The position numbers and the translations under genes are program-made. Shown here piece after piece: positions 1 to 12,673 of a DNA stretch of 64,000 bases; positions within the stretch are counted from its first letter, which is position 1; each line of letters starts with the position of its first letter. The notes under the pieces were generated by a model. It saw only the letters and a program-made list of their open reading frames with translations, was not told where the DNA came from and did not search any database. This DNA comes from Trichoplax sp. H2 (lineage: Eukaryota; Placozoa; Uniplacotomia; Trichoplacea), in contig NOWV01000007.1 of assembly GCA_003344405.1 (NCBI GenBank), positions 310,001 through 374,000 of the forward strand. The letters are read 5' to 3'.

Positions 1-119
1 CTGCATCATGTAGTTAACTTTATTCAAGAAAAACTGATTTTGCAAGGCAATCAATTCTCCACTTATGCTCTTTTCCTTGTCGTCACTTACGGGCTCAGCA
101 GATAATTCCTTTGTATTAT
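1..119 (-). CDS. Candidate exon of an unrecognised minus-strand gene (runs off the left edge)
   Basis: On the minus strand an open frame reads from an AG acceptor (at 121-120) to the window edge, giving a hydrophilic, helix-like peptide with the motifs KELSAEPVSDDKEK and ELIALQNQFFLNK. A strong GTAAGT donor-like site lies inside it at about 91-86, so the exon could instead be only about 28 bases long. I do not recognise the protein. The reading phase does not join directly to the next candidate minus-strand exon at 1124-1355, so an intervening exon or a separate gene must be assumed. Confidence is low because the piece is short and truncated. Confidence 0.35.
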
Positions 120-1123
120 CTGTGTTGGTTTGCGACTATTAATGCAAATAATACAATGTATATTAGTGCAGTCCAAAAATCTTTACTTTATCATCGCAAA
201 GCGGTAAAGAAATGGATTACTTATCATCTACTGGCAGTAACTACGACAAAGTCAAACTACGCCTATATTAGATTCACCTTTTATACAAATACAACCGTAA
301 TTATTAGGCAAAAAAGTAATAAAATAAGTTTAATAACCGTAAACAAAAAGAAATGAATGGTAAATACTACTGTTCACATTGTATTAATATCTAACGTTTA
401 CATGATAATTCGTATTTATTACATTATGTGAATCATCTACCTTGCCGTATAATTCTTTAATTTCACAATATTTCCACTCCCTATAATTAATTGTCGAATA
501 GCAAATGTTTTAATATCTAACGGCAGCAGATTTATCAAGATACCACCAAAAAAATTTTCAATTTCTATTTCAATATGGTGTTCTATGAAAGTACAATACC
601 CATATAAAAATACCTACATGGTAACATTCTAGCGTACGATAACACCAAAATGCAACAAAGATGTACGCTGTCAAATTGATTATAGAATTTACACACCTTA
701 ACGATAGTACCCTTAAATATAACAGTAAAAAATGCCGGGATATCGTATTAATAATATAATATAATTTATGGTTTCTATTTGGAAAACTATAACTGATAAT
801 AAGTTATCTGAAATCCTGCAACAATTTTACTATCATAATCACTTTAAATTAGGAATCTACCAATAAATAAATTATGAAACGTATGAGAATTACTGCATAG
901 ATGACGATATTGTTTTTATAAATCTTGTACCAGGCAATACAAAATAGTAAGGAAATACAAGCAGGATCATATGAATTTCGTATTACTACATCATAAAGAA
1001 AATCTCAAATACTCTTTAATTTATATCAATCCTTTGATATTAATAAATAATAAAGATATCATATGAACGCTGCCTTAATGATTTGAGTAAATAAAAGCAA
1101 ACATACGTATGTAAATCTATTAC
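120..1123. other. Non-coding stretch, probably intron
   Basis: AT-rich sequence with many stops in all frames. It lies between two minus-strand candidate exons and is probably intronic if they belong to one gene. No repeat or RNA gene was seen. Confidence 0.4.
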
Positions 1124-1355
1124 CATAGTTTTATAGCTCGACGTTCAGCCCTACAAGACTCTTTCCATCGTTCATCTTGTCGAGTAACTGAATGATCGTT
1201 TGTACCAACTGCAGTGAAAGTTCCAACCGTATCGGATAAGGTTGAATATTCTGAAAGTGAAATAGACAACCTATCGGAATCAGCTGTATTAACTGCCTTA
1301 TTCTGGAATTTGGAAGATTGCCCTTGCATTTCGCTTAAATAGCCACTTTTTGCTA
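1124..1355 (-). CDS. Candidate internal exon, unrecognised protein
   Basis: The minus strand is open from a CAG acceptor (just above 1355) to a GTAATAG donor (just below 1124), about 77 codons. The peptide begins AKSGYLSEMQGQ, passes through a Ser/Thr-rich stretch and ends in a charged, coiled-coil-like segment ERWKESCRAERRAIKLW. The bounded frame and the composition shift to hydrophilic residues suggest real coding sequence. I cannot assign a family. An in-frame ATG at 1329-1327 could be a start, but the frame stays open upstream to the acceptor, so an internal exon is more likely. It may belong with the exon at the left edge of the window, although the phases do not join directly. Confidence 0.45.
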
Positions 1356-3728
1356 CTGCTTCAAGTTAAAGATTAAAAGCATAACTATTTCCTCTGCTGA
1401 TTATTAGTTAGAATTACATATTACATTATGGTAAGCACCATAGTAGCCAAATTATAGTATTACTTACCTGAAATTGTGTAAATGATTTTCCTGCCTTAAA
1501 ATGATATTAAAACGTACCTCTTAAAGCAATAAATTGAAATATTAACTGAAATTCTAACTCTCATACAAATATAACTTTTGAATTACGTGCGAAAGAAATC
1601 ACCGATGTTTGTGATGTTATAACTTATTATCCTATAACTAAGTAACCAATGTAGAGTAAATGAATTACTTTACTGAGATTCCGATTTCTTAAAAGTCATC
1701 AATTTCATCTCCTAGGAAACGTTGTTTAAATTATTAGCTTTTATGACTATCAATTTACCTATTTTTATATACAATTAGCAATGCTTAATGGATTTATTGC
1801 AACTGCCACCGAGTATAATAGGTTGTTAATATTTTATAAATTGCTACTATTCAAGATTATTGGAAGTATAGAAAGGAATTCAAAACTGTGATAGCAGAAG
1901 AAAATTCGGAGATTTACGTATCATAAATCCATAAATGTCCATCAAATTATACGCATATGCGTAACAACACCGCAAAATATTGATCTTAGATATTTTACGC
2001 AAATGTTAGCATCTTTGATATCGGGAAATTGATTACTTACATTCGTATACATAATTATTGACATCTTTATTTTTTTCATACATCTGTTAATTTATCAAAT
2101 AGAATTATTATTATGATTTGCATTATTATCTACGGATTGTATTCAACGGTTAACTACATTAATTGGAAGAGAATGGCATCATTGTTATTATTTCATTACC
2201 AAACCTCACAATTATTTAATTTTCTATAATATTCGTAGCTTTATTTATCTTGTCTTTAGATGCAATTGTTTTCTCATTTTTCCTCGTATATATATATGCT
2301 AATTAGTCCTAATAACTTGTACAGTGTGATGAATTTCGGGTATTTTTTTTTCACCTAGGTGCTTGGTAGTAAATATGCGAATAACAAATATATCATATCT
2401 TCAATTCATGTGAAAAGCGGAAAAGGGAAAGATCTAGCATAGAAGTAACGCTTATCATATTGTATATTGTATATGTAATTATAAACATATGTATTATACG
2501 TACGTGCGCGTATACGTACACATTTATATACGAGTACATATGTATATGATTAAAATTTTGAAAACTTAAAATTAATCTTTGATCCAAATTGTAAATATCA
2601 CAAGATTGAATAATAACTACGATTATACTGGTAAATACCATTGCATCCCATAGTCATCCATGGCAAACGATATAAGAATATCACTTTATGCTTGATACAA
2701 GATTACCCCTGTCAATTATTACGCTGCAAGCCATTCATCCAATCCACTGTATAAAAACTTTTTAAGTTTACCTCGTCGCTAAATTAAAATTACCCCATTA
2801 TACCGATATTGCTCACACAGCCAACTCAAAATTAGCACTATTAATCTATAACATAATACTTGCATGGACTACTCGATATACCTACCGTGCATCTAGTAGT
2901 CCATGATATTTGTATCTGCGCGAAGCATTAAAGGTATTATACGTCTATCTTTTACATATTTTATAATAGGGATAAAATAAACGGATATTAAAATGATCCC
3001 ATATTAACTAATTTCATATAAATATAGCAAGATAATACTTAATATAGTTATTTTCCCGTAGTTGCTTTAATTATCAAATACATCATACTGTAGCCAACCA
3101 ACTTGGTGGCTACTTTGGGAGCACACTTGTAAAGAGTACAATGTACGATTACAGACGTGTTATACGGTTAAAATGACCAACAAAAAAGTCGGCCCTCACA
3201 TTTATATTGAGGAAAAGTCGTTTCCCATCCCTCTTTCTTTTTCTTCAGTAGTCCTGATGATACTATACATGGCTAATTAAGTGATACAGAAGTATCGACA
3301 TGAATAATTCTAATTCAAATATAAACAGTAATGTATATCGATGTGTTTATTTGCGTTTGCAACTTTTGGATGGCAAAGTACATAGTAATTACGACTATGT
3401 GCTTCGATTGTTTTTGCATGCTATATAATGGTGTAAAGTATAGTAATTCTATGTTAGTTAGTTTCAGTAATATTTTTTCCCTTTTTCTATGTCTGAAAAG
3501 AAAATAAACATGCTGTCTACTGTAAGTCAGTATGAGCACTGTATACTGTATGGAAACAGACTAGAATCGATACTCGACCCTTTAAAGTATCCATTGTACC
3601 GCTGTACTGTACTGTATCGTACTAGACTGAGGAGTTATAGTATTGCATTGGATAGTATGATGCTGCTCCACATAGCAATATCTCAGTTTTTTAGACGTTT
3701 AGCACTAGAACAGCAACAGAAGATTTGA
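1356..3728. other. Non-coding stretch upstream of ZGPAT
   Basis: No exon could be supported on either strand. The right end (3544-3621) holds a cluster of TACTGTA words about 110 bp before the ZGPAT start codon. Otherwise I see only AT-rich sequence. Further exons of the left-edge minus-strand gene could be hidden here. Confidence 0.4.
3544..3621. repeat. TACTGTA-rich cluster upstream of ZGPAT
   Basis: Three TACTGTA words, two of them overlapping as a short run of the pentamer TACTG, sit about 110-185 bp before the ZGPAT start codon. The same word and its reverse complement TACAGTA recur near the starts of most genes in this window. It could be a promoter element or only a pentanucleotide microsatellite. 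Confidence 0.4.
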
Positions 3729-6700
3729 ATGGATGAGGAAAAGTTAAAACAAGACCTAGAAAACTTTAAACAGCAGGTATAAAATTATAATATACAGTAA
3801 CAAGTTTATCGTATGATCAATCTTGTTGTCGTCTTAAATCATGTATATAATCTATCATACTTATCGTAGCGTATTGAGACTACACTAAAGAAGTTGTCAA
3901 TGAACCGGTTGTTATTCGTGCACGTTATTACTGCCTTTTCGCTACTTGTTCATGAAGGTTAACTATCTAATAGGATTACGTATACGAGTATTTCTGTCTA
4001 TTTTTAAGCTGATTTATGTGCAGTCGCTATTATATGTGTCGTAGAGTACTGAATTACTTTAATAGTCTAAAGGATTTATCGATAAATCGTCGGCTATTCG
4101 TGTACACGGTCATACAGTATTACACCTTCTCCAACTTTGTCACTAGTTCAGTATGCGATTAAATGCCGTATCTAGATTAAGCGATTGTACGTTTACTGAC
4201 TATATACTCTAAAATTTCAGCAATCAATCGCTAGTTATTCGTGTACACTCTCATAATGCACCTCGCCAGTTTCATCATTTGTTTATTAAAAGGTTAAATA
4301 TCGAATTAACGTATACAATTTCTGTAGAGTCATGACTCTAGCTAGAAGACTAGAAAGCTTGTCGATGATTCACTCTCTATTTTTATCACTTGTTCATTCA
4401 AGGTTAAGTATCTAAATTATATATACGATTACTGTGCATTTTAAAGCTGAACCAAGTAGAGTTGTTGATTGCATCTGGATCTGAAGATGAAGATATTAGC
4501 AAATTAAAAGATGATTTGAAGCAATTAATTGAATTAACCGAAGGTATATTCTGTACATAGAAAAAGGGATTACTGTAAAAATACTGTGTCTTGCAAATGT
4601 GCTCAAGCATGGTTATAATGGCACCCTGGTAAATTTTTGATGCAAATGAGATTAATAGTACAACTTCATTTTGCTTCAAGGTAGCTTATTGTCACTGAAG
4701 AAAAGTAAATTGATATCTTATATCGATCAAGTAATCGATGTCCAAACCACCTCAAGTTCCACATCAAATGACAACAAAACCACAACATTACAGCAACGAC
4801 GTCATATTAATGAGAAATATACCGTAGGAGCAAAGTGTAGAGCTCCGTATCAACATTCATGGGGTGGAATCCAGTATGGCAATGCGGTTATTGTTGATAC
4901 AGATTCGTTAGATGAATCAGATATAGTTAGTAGCTTTAAAATTAAAATTAATAGCAGTACTAGAATTTCTGCAGCCTCTTTTAGCATACTGTGACTTTCG
5001 ATAACATCAAGTTGTTTTCTGTGTTTCTGACCCTTAGGTAAAGGTTATGTTTCTAAATCCTATATCTCATGAAATGCGCCCCTGCCCCTTCTATTTAGAT
5101 GGCCAATGCAATTATAGTGATGAAGATTGCAAGTAATTTCATATCGTCTTACGATCCACAGTTTATAAAATATTTATCCATACGATGATACTAAATTAAT
5201 TTCTGATGATGATGTTAAAACTTTGTCATTACCTTCACGATTAGATATAGTCATGGCTATCCAGTAAACATCTCTGACATGAAATCGTTTGAGGAACCTA
5301 ATTTTAGGTACAAAAATTCGTACTTGCTGATATTATCCAATAATACAAGATAAAACCAACTAACTTAGATATTATCAACCGTATGGATTATGTATAAACT
5401 ATCCCCCTTTATCTTCCATTAAATATAGTATAATAAAAGAACGAGGATCGTGTTTAGCAAAATATAAAGATGACCTATGGTACAGAGCAACTATTAGGTA
5501 CAGTTCAACTTCCAAAGATATTCGTAATATTATAACTACTGTAAGATTTTATATTAAACTGTATTTTCGACTTGCATAATTAAAGAGGCATACTTGACGA
5601 TGGGAAAATTAGCATCCATTATGACCAATACAGCATTGATAGTATCGTGAAGATTGAAGATATTCTCCCTATTGAAGGTAACACATTGCTTTTTAAGCTT
5701 TCGGAATGCTTTTTTAATTTCAAATGTATTATACATTATGTCATATATTTATCCATTTTTATTTTCAGATATTGAAGATTCAAATTCATCACTTGAAGAT
5801 GAAGATATCAGTGACTACGATATACATAGCGATGACAGTGCTGATAATGAATCAAAAATTACCGGAGTTATATCACTTTCCGTCAATCCTTCCGAAAAAT
5901 ACAAATTAGGTGAATGGGAAAATCATACCAAGGTACTGAATTTGCGAGAATTTTCACACACTTTTCTCTTCGCTCCTCAACAATCACTAATAATTAAAAG
6001 TAATTTCTATCCATTTTTTACCTACTTTTTAACTAGGGAGTAGGCTCTAAGCTCTTAGCAAAGATGGGATATATTCCAGGGCGAGTTGAAGAGAATCTGA
6101 ATGAATGATGACCGTTGATTTCATCAAATATTGTATAGAGTAGTACTAATATTGTATCATGTTACATCTTGTAGGAAAGGCCTAGGAAAGAGAAATGAAG
6201 GAATAATTGAGCCAGTTATTATATCAGTTCTTCCAAAAGGCATGATAATTCTCTTTCAATTAAATCTCTATAATTGACCTGACTTCTGTCCATGATTAAT
6301 CGAATTATACTGTATTAGGAGCGTCACTTGATACTTGTAAGGAATTACGAGAGACGGACCGATTAAAAAATCCATTCAAGACCAAAACTAAAAAAAAAAT
6401 TACAGAGTTAAAAAGCCAGCGAGAATCCCGTGATAAAACGTCCAAAGCAGTGAGTTTGGATTTCGTATTCGCATTATGTTTTGATAAATACGTTCATCAC
6501 TATGATATTTTATTGTTCTGCAGGCCAATGATGACGATAGTACGGCCTTTGATATTTTTGACTTCATAAATGATCGCTTAAGCAGTAAGTTTGGAGACAC
6601 TGTGTTGAGCTGCACTTGTAATCTTGCGCAAGCATAATGCATACCAACAAAATACATACTAGCATAAGCTTACCTTACATGGAAGATCGCATACTCAGTT

Positions 6701-7326
6701 GTATTGAAGTACTTGGAGTAGATTTTGCGTAACATGAACAATGTATATTCTCATTCTCTCTTGTAGATGTTAGTGGAGCTAATGTTGCTGAACATAGAAA
6801 CGATGTTAAAAGGAGTAGAAAATCGGAAAAGGATCAAAATCCTAAAAATTTAAATATCGAAGTACGACCAGAATGTTTATCTCTTGTACTTAGTTTTGTT
6901 TTCTGATTCACCTCCAGACTTTATTAAAATTTCACATTTTTTTATAGTTAGTAAAGGTTCAACAAGAAATTAAAAATTTAAAAAAGATACGCTCATCTCA
7001 AAATACTTCACTTGGTCGACATACTGGAAAGTATGAATTTACCGTAATCATTTTTAAGAAATAATGTATGTTGTTTATTTTCAGTCCATACAGACTATAA
7101 AGTATGTAGGTAGTAACTTTAGAAGCGCTACTTCGTAAAAATTGACCTGCATCGATTTGATGTAAAAACTCTATGGTGTGAATATAGGGATAAAAGAATG
7201 GAAGATCGCATTACAAATAAATTAAGAGCAACTTCAGCTTCCTTATCTCGTCTAGAGGAAAAAGAAAGGTCACTGCAGTACCGTTTAAAAATCAATACTG
7301 AGAAGAAGAAAATGACCATCTTTTGA
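3729..7326 (+). CDS. ZGPAT: ZGPAT: CCCH zinc finger and G-patch protein
   Basis: Fifteen exons encode about 496 residues (human protein about 531): 3729-3776, 4447-4543, 4681-4925, 5038-5132, 5245-5307, 5429-5497, 5586-5677, 5769-5932, 6037-6080, 6175-6239, 6319-6449, 6524-6584, 6767-6861, 6948-7030, 7188-7326. The N-terminus MDEEKLKQDLENFKQQ followed by DLKQLIELTE matches the family's N-terminal coiled coil. A CCCH finger lies at residues 146-165 (C-x7-C-x6-C-x3-H). A Tudor-like block with CLAKYKDDLWYRA follows, then a G-patch from about 292 (GSKLLAKMGYIPGKGLGK) and a C-terminal coiled coil. The family acts in the nucleus as an RNA/DNA-binding transcriptional repressor linked to NuRD and splicing. 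All phases join, but introns 9 and 10 need GC donors. Identification is by recognised family similarity and is strong. Confidence 0.93.
3909..4432. repeat. Degenerate tandem repeats inside ZGPAT intron 1
   Basis: About four imperfect copies of a roughly 120-180 bp unit fill this intron. Shared pieces are a TTATTCGTG(C/T)AC block (about 3911, 4093, 4234), a CTTGTTCAT..AGGTTAA block (about 3944, 4272, 4384) and a following TATACGA/TATACAA-TTTCTG tract. The copies differ by many substitutions and indels, so the array is old. Confidence 0.55.
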
Positions 7327-9782
7327 TAAGACTAATATCTACTTTAAGTATTTGATTATGAGAGTTTGTTATGGCTTTGACCGTAGATTGTATGACATGA
7401 TGTAAATATTCTAAAATTCGGTACTGCGCTTCTGTATACGGTGCCAATCGGTTGTAACTTGAAGGGTCAGTAATGCAATTGCAAAAAGGTTATGATGTTA
7501 TGAAATGTAGTCACTTTATCGTTTAGAAATAATTTTATTTGGAAGAATTTAAATGCTTCATATCAGCGAAGAAATACTATTTTAACTCACATTTGATACT
7601 ATCTTCTTTGCATTCAATGTATAATAATTGTCAAGCGATCTTATCGTGTGTTTGAAGTATCTTGTATTCCTATAATTTATTTCCAGATGTACGCATGTTG
7701 CGCAATGTCAAATTTCGATAAGCTTTAATTAAAAAGGTATACACTATCATATAATCTGTAGCGTAACCTAGCTTAATACAGGCTGTGGTGAACTGGCTGT
7801 AACCCAACGACTGTAACTAGGTCTAATGCCCTATCATATGTAATGCCAGTGAAAAAGTACTAGTTATCGTGCATTATTTGCAATCTTCATCTATACTTTA
7901 TATACCATCTATATCGTAAATGTTATGACAGTAGATAGTTAAATGACCTTTCTTAGAATCTACAGTATATGACGCGTAAATGTCTTGAAGAAGTGCTCCA
8001 TGTAAATACTGTATATTATAATCATTGCCTACAATCATGCAAGTACATTGAAACCAAAATGCCATTTGTTGAGTGAAAAAACATTGACAAATGTGTTATG
8101 TAAACACTTGCTTACGATAAACTCTTAATAACAGTTCTGCATCATCTATTACATTCAGAAATATGCCATAAAACTGTTCACTGACTACTACTGAGCAGCA
8201 TTAAATCTCCAAGTTATGACCTTTCACACTTTTATATCCTATCAATTTATTCTATATCATACTGCTTAGCAGTGACGTATTATGTCGCAAGGAACATTTT
8301 ACACTTTGGTTAGTTTGATTTTTTTATTCGAAATCATTCAGTGAAAAAAACGCATTAGAGCAGAGTCGCATATGATTGGGCAATCCCTTTAAAAGGCACG
8401 TAAATTCGACGAATAGCTACGCTGGATTCGTTAGATGACCTTCGGTAAAAATTCCGTATTTTGCTTGTAGTGCTGCGAGAAAAATTTCACACTTTGCAAG
8501 AGTTTGATATTGCTATAGTATTGCAAAGTTAATTAGCCTACTTTAGAAGTCTACCCTATAGACTATATCTAAATTAATATGCAAGGTTACGATTATTAGA
8601 TCGTGGTACAATTATTCTCTTGCGATGTCTTTTATTTATTCTTACTTCTTTACGCAGAAGTTGCTCAAAATGTAGCATGTTATCATACTGTAAAAGACTA
8701 GAATCCTACATTAGTCGTTAAACTTTTTAGATACCTTCACCTCAAAATTCCCGTAATTAAAATAGCCATAGAGTATTAATCTAACGAGCGACTTATTTGG
8801 TTAAATATAATATAGCAAAGTAACACTTCATTCATGATATACCATTAAATACCAAATATATAAATAAGGCAATATATACGTCTTTATATCTAGGATCAAA
8901 CGAACTAACGAATACAATCTGTAAGATGTGCAGTATTCTCCATCGTAACTTGAGATGTGGCACCTTCAAACTATAGAAAGGGGAAACTTTTATATGTCAG
9001 GACTTGCGCATCATTTGTACAATTTCAGTACAAACGATACTGCCAGAAGTGTAAAATAGAATATTTATTAAATTTTGATAATAACTATCCAACATTAGTA
9101 GTGAGGTTAACACTTACTGTAGCGAGTACATAGATGATAATATTGAAATACTTACCCATCAATATGCTTCAACGCTGTGTTTATACAGTACTACTTCTCT
9201 TTGATAGAAATGTTACACGCCTGTTTACACACTACAAACTAATGCAGAACTATAGGCTAATAGTATATAGCTCATAAGGTGCAAATAAAGGAAACTCTTC
9301 TATCGACACTTTAGTATATAATTTACCGTACATAGCAATATGTAACTTATGGGATGTGAAAGCTCATGCGTGGAATTGGTATTACAAGGCTAATTAGATT
9401 AAAATTTGAATCATTGCATACGCCGTTATGATTCAAGTTGATTGCAATTACATCAGAGGTCAGTTAATTCTCGATTCTGCAATCATTCTGCCCGATTAAC
9501 TAGACAATTTTAGTTTTAATGGTAAACGTCCTTTACAGTTTATATTCCGTATCGATTAACTGGAATAAAATACGATAATTTCTTCCATGTTATAATTGAT
9601 TGTTGTACACCAATAAAAATAAAAGTCTACTATAGTGAATACTGGAAATCAAAGGAGTCATTACTCAAAAGAATTTTTCTTGAAAATTTCCATTCAAGAC
9701 GTTCGTTAGACGCATGTTGTAAGAGATTTCTAAACTAGACATTACTGTATTCTATTTTAGTTGTATCGGAAAGACTGGTAGG
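7327..9782. other. Intergenic stretch between ZGPAT and RAP2
   Basis: About 2.4 kb of AT-rich sequence in which I find no supported exon or repeat array. An acceptor-like TTCTATTTTAG at about 9750-9760, just before the RAP2 start codon, suggests that a 5'-UTR intron of RAP2 occupies part of it. Confidence 0.4.
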
Positions 9783-10524
9783 ATGAAATCTTACAAGATT
9801 GTGGTGTTAGGATCTGGAGGTGTCGGCAAGGTATTTTAAATAAATTTTATTTTAAAATCGATCTGTGTAATTAAAATTAATGTCGTCAATAGATGTCTTC
9901 TACGCTAAAGCTGAATATAGAATACTAACAGAATATTGCAATACAGTGAAGATTTTATTCAATTTATTATTAATCGTGGATATCCCTATTTTATATTCCC
10001 CTTTTTTTCTGTATCTATCTTCCTAGAGTGCTATAACAGTTCAATTCGTTTCTGGTTACTTTGTCGAACGCTATGATCCTACTATTGAAGATTTCTATCG
10101 CAAAGTATTACAGGTTGATGGTGATGAGGTTGAATTGGAAATACTGGATACAGCTGGTACAGAACAGTTTGCATCTATGAGAGATCTGTACATCAAGAAT
10201 GGCGATGGATTTCTACTAGTCTATTCGATTGTCAATGGTGATACATTTGAACATATTCAAGCCCTAAGACAGCAAATTTTACGTATGAGAGATGAAAATG
10301 TTCCTATCGTGATTGTTGGCAATAAATGCGATCGAAGTGATGAAAGAATTGTCTCGTATGAAGATGGTATAATATTATCCAAAGAATGGCGTTGTCCATT
10401 TCGTGAAACATCAGCTAAGACAACGCAAAATGTTGTAGATATATTTGTTGATATTGCTAAAGAAATTGGTAGTGGTTCAGATAGCTCAACTAAATGTAAA
10501 CCCACTTGTTGTACTGTACAATAA
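9783..10524 (+). CDS. RAP2: RAP2-type Ras-family small GTPase
   Basis: Two exons (9783-9830 and 10027-10524) encode 181 residues; vertebrate RAP2 is 183. The P-loop GSGGVGKS is at residues 10-17, switch [10 protein letters not shown] at 32-40, DTAGTE at 57-62, NKCD at 115-118 and ETSAK near 144. Phe39 in the effector loop separates RAP2 from RAP1 (Ser there), and Thr61 in place of Ras Gln61 is the Rap hallmark. The tail CCTVQ is a CaaX box with an adjacent cysteine, predicting prenylation plus palmitoylation at membranes. RAP2 proteins cycle between GDP and GTP and signal to TNIK/MINK-type kinases and the cytoskeleton (family knowledge). The single coding intron splits the gene directly after the P-loop lysine. 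A poly(A) signal follows at 10794. Confidence 0.95.
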
Positions 10525-10793
10525 TTATTTCAAAGACGATTCCTCTTTCTAATTCATCCATGATGGTGGACGACTATTCCTGCTTAATTATCCATTTTTT
10601 TTATTTATTATTTGGAAAGATGATTGAGAAAAAATTACTGTGTGATGATTAATCTAGTATGTGATTCAGTAGGTATTTCAAATATTATCGTATATGATTG
10701 ATTATAAATAGAGAGCAATTGTAAGAATGATAGTGTACAAATATAATATGATTCTGTACTAGCTCCTGGAATGTTTTCGTTAATTTATTTTCC

Positions 10794-10799
10794 AATAAA
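10794..10799 (+). promoter_or_regulatory. Putative poly(A) signal of RAP2
   Basis: AATAAA about 270 bp after the RAP2 stop codon, with a second AATAAA some 30 bp further on. This would give a 3' UTR of about 290-330 bases. Confidence 0.45.
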
Positions 10800-10929
10800 A
10801 TTTTGCATCCAAATAGAATACATGGCAATAAAATTTTTTTTACCCCCTTGCTATAACCTAAAAGGGTAAATTATTATGTTATTACTCCACCTCAACATCT
10901 GCTGTTGCTTACTTTCACCTAAGAAAATA

Positions 10930-11625
10930 TAACTAAGAATTAGATTGAAAATCAATCTGTGCATGGAATTGCTACAATTCTTTGGGCTATTCGATTTCTT
11001 AATTAAATGTAGATATAACTGAATAACAGCAATGAAGGCTTTCGTTAACTCTATTTATAACTAACTTAGTCACTGATCAGGATTATTGCTCCAGCTCAAA
11101 GTGTATCATAACTTACTTTTACTCAAACTAATGACTAAGAATTGAATTGAAAATCAATTACTCCATGGAGTTGCTAGCTTTTACTCAAACCAATGACTAA
11201 GAATTGAATTGAAAATCAATCAGCCCATAGAGTTGCTGGCACCTCTTTGGGTTAATTAATTCAATAAAAGATGGATAGAATTGAATAATAGTAATTTCTC
11301 AATCTCTGTTCATCACTAACATAGTCATTTATGAGGACTATTGCTCTAGCTCAAAGTCTTCCATAGCTTCCTTTTACTCAGACCAATGACTAAGAATTGC
11401 ATTGAAAATCAATCCGCGCATGGCGTTGCTAGCAATACTTTGGGTTATTCTATTCAATAAAAAGATGAGTAGAAGTGAATAACACCAATAAATAATAATA
11501 GCTTTCTTATACTGTACCTTTGTTCCTAACATAGTAAATTTATGAGGACTATTGCTCTAACTCCAAGTCTATCATAACTTATTTTTTACTCAGACCAGCA
11601 ACTAAAAATTTAAAATCAATCAGTA
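10930..11625. repeat. Imperfect tandem repeats, unit about 210-255 bp
   Basis: About three and a half diverged copies. Anchors include GGACTATTGCTC (and the variant GGATTATTGCTC) at about 11078, 11334 and 11546. A second anchor is GACTAAGAATTGAATTGAAAA with a following CAATC, near 10948, 11211, 11404 and 11608. One copy carries an internal tandem duplication of about 60 bp (about 11116-11236). The block is non-coding in all frames. Confidence 0.7.
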
Positions 11626-12673
11626 TATATTTCAAATCGATTTGCGCGTTCATAATTATCCAATCTTAGCAATACCATAGTGAGATATATTAGCTTATTA
11701 CTGGATTGGCACCCTCTCCGTTATGGTATTAATTAAACTACTATGATAGTGCATGTATAACTTGTACAGTAGTAAATAATTGTGCAACATCATGTCGCTG
11801 TTTTACTATATCATGTCTAGTACACTGCATGAGCTAATATCCTTCTATATCAAACGATAATAAAGTATCGCTTTATGATGTAAATGATTATGCAATAAGT
11901 TTTTACATCACTTTATCCTTTCAAGGAAATAGGAAAAAGCAAGAAAAAAGATATAAACGAATGGTAGCTATTCCAATAGTTACCTAATCGATCGTTAACT
12001 TATGACTTGACGTAAAATAACTCATTGCTCTTCCTTGACAATCATAGCAATGGTAGTAGATGGTATTTTTTTTCCAATTTTTCGACCTTATTAATTAAAG
12101 CAAGCACCACCTTGTTATTAGGTAACGTGAGCATATTGTCCTGCTGTAAAATAAAATAAAATGCCATCTGCTTAATTGCTATAGTAACAGGGAGGGGTTA
12201 AACAAGGAAACGACTAGACAAGTAGCTGCTAGGCAATTTTTCTATGTTCGAAGATGACAATGAAAACAATTTTATCCATTGCATGGAAGAATACTGTTTG
12301 TCAAAAAGTGGATAATCAAGTTTGACAATAAAACAATAACTTCAAATTAAACTTCTAGCCTTAACAATAACGATGTTGAATAAAGCCTATGCGAACACCT
12401 ATCTGTTGAATCTTATTTTCTGTCTAGTTAGTTAGTTAGTTAGCTAGTGAGCCAGTGAGTTCAAAATAAAAGACCAATAAAAACAGTAATATTACTATCA
12501 TCGTTTCTAATTTGACGGGATCTTAGTTAAACGCCCTTCCTTTTTCAATTTAATTTACTCTATTGAAAGCTAATTTACCTTCTTATATCGATCGTAGTAA
12601 TCGTTTACGGCTTTATTAACTAACATTGATGCAAGGTATATCAAGTTAAAAAAAAAAATTAGGCGTACGGACG

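Larger units (their letters stand above)
10525..12673. other. Intergenic stretch between RAP2 and the ankyrin gene
   Basis: Contains the RAP2 3' end, an imperfect tandem repeat block (10930-11625) and a short GTTA microsatellite (about 12427-12443). No exon is supported. Confidence 0.45.
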
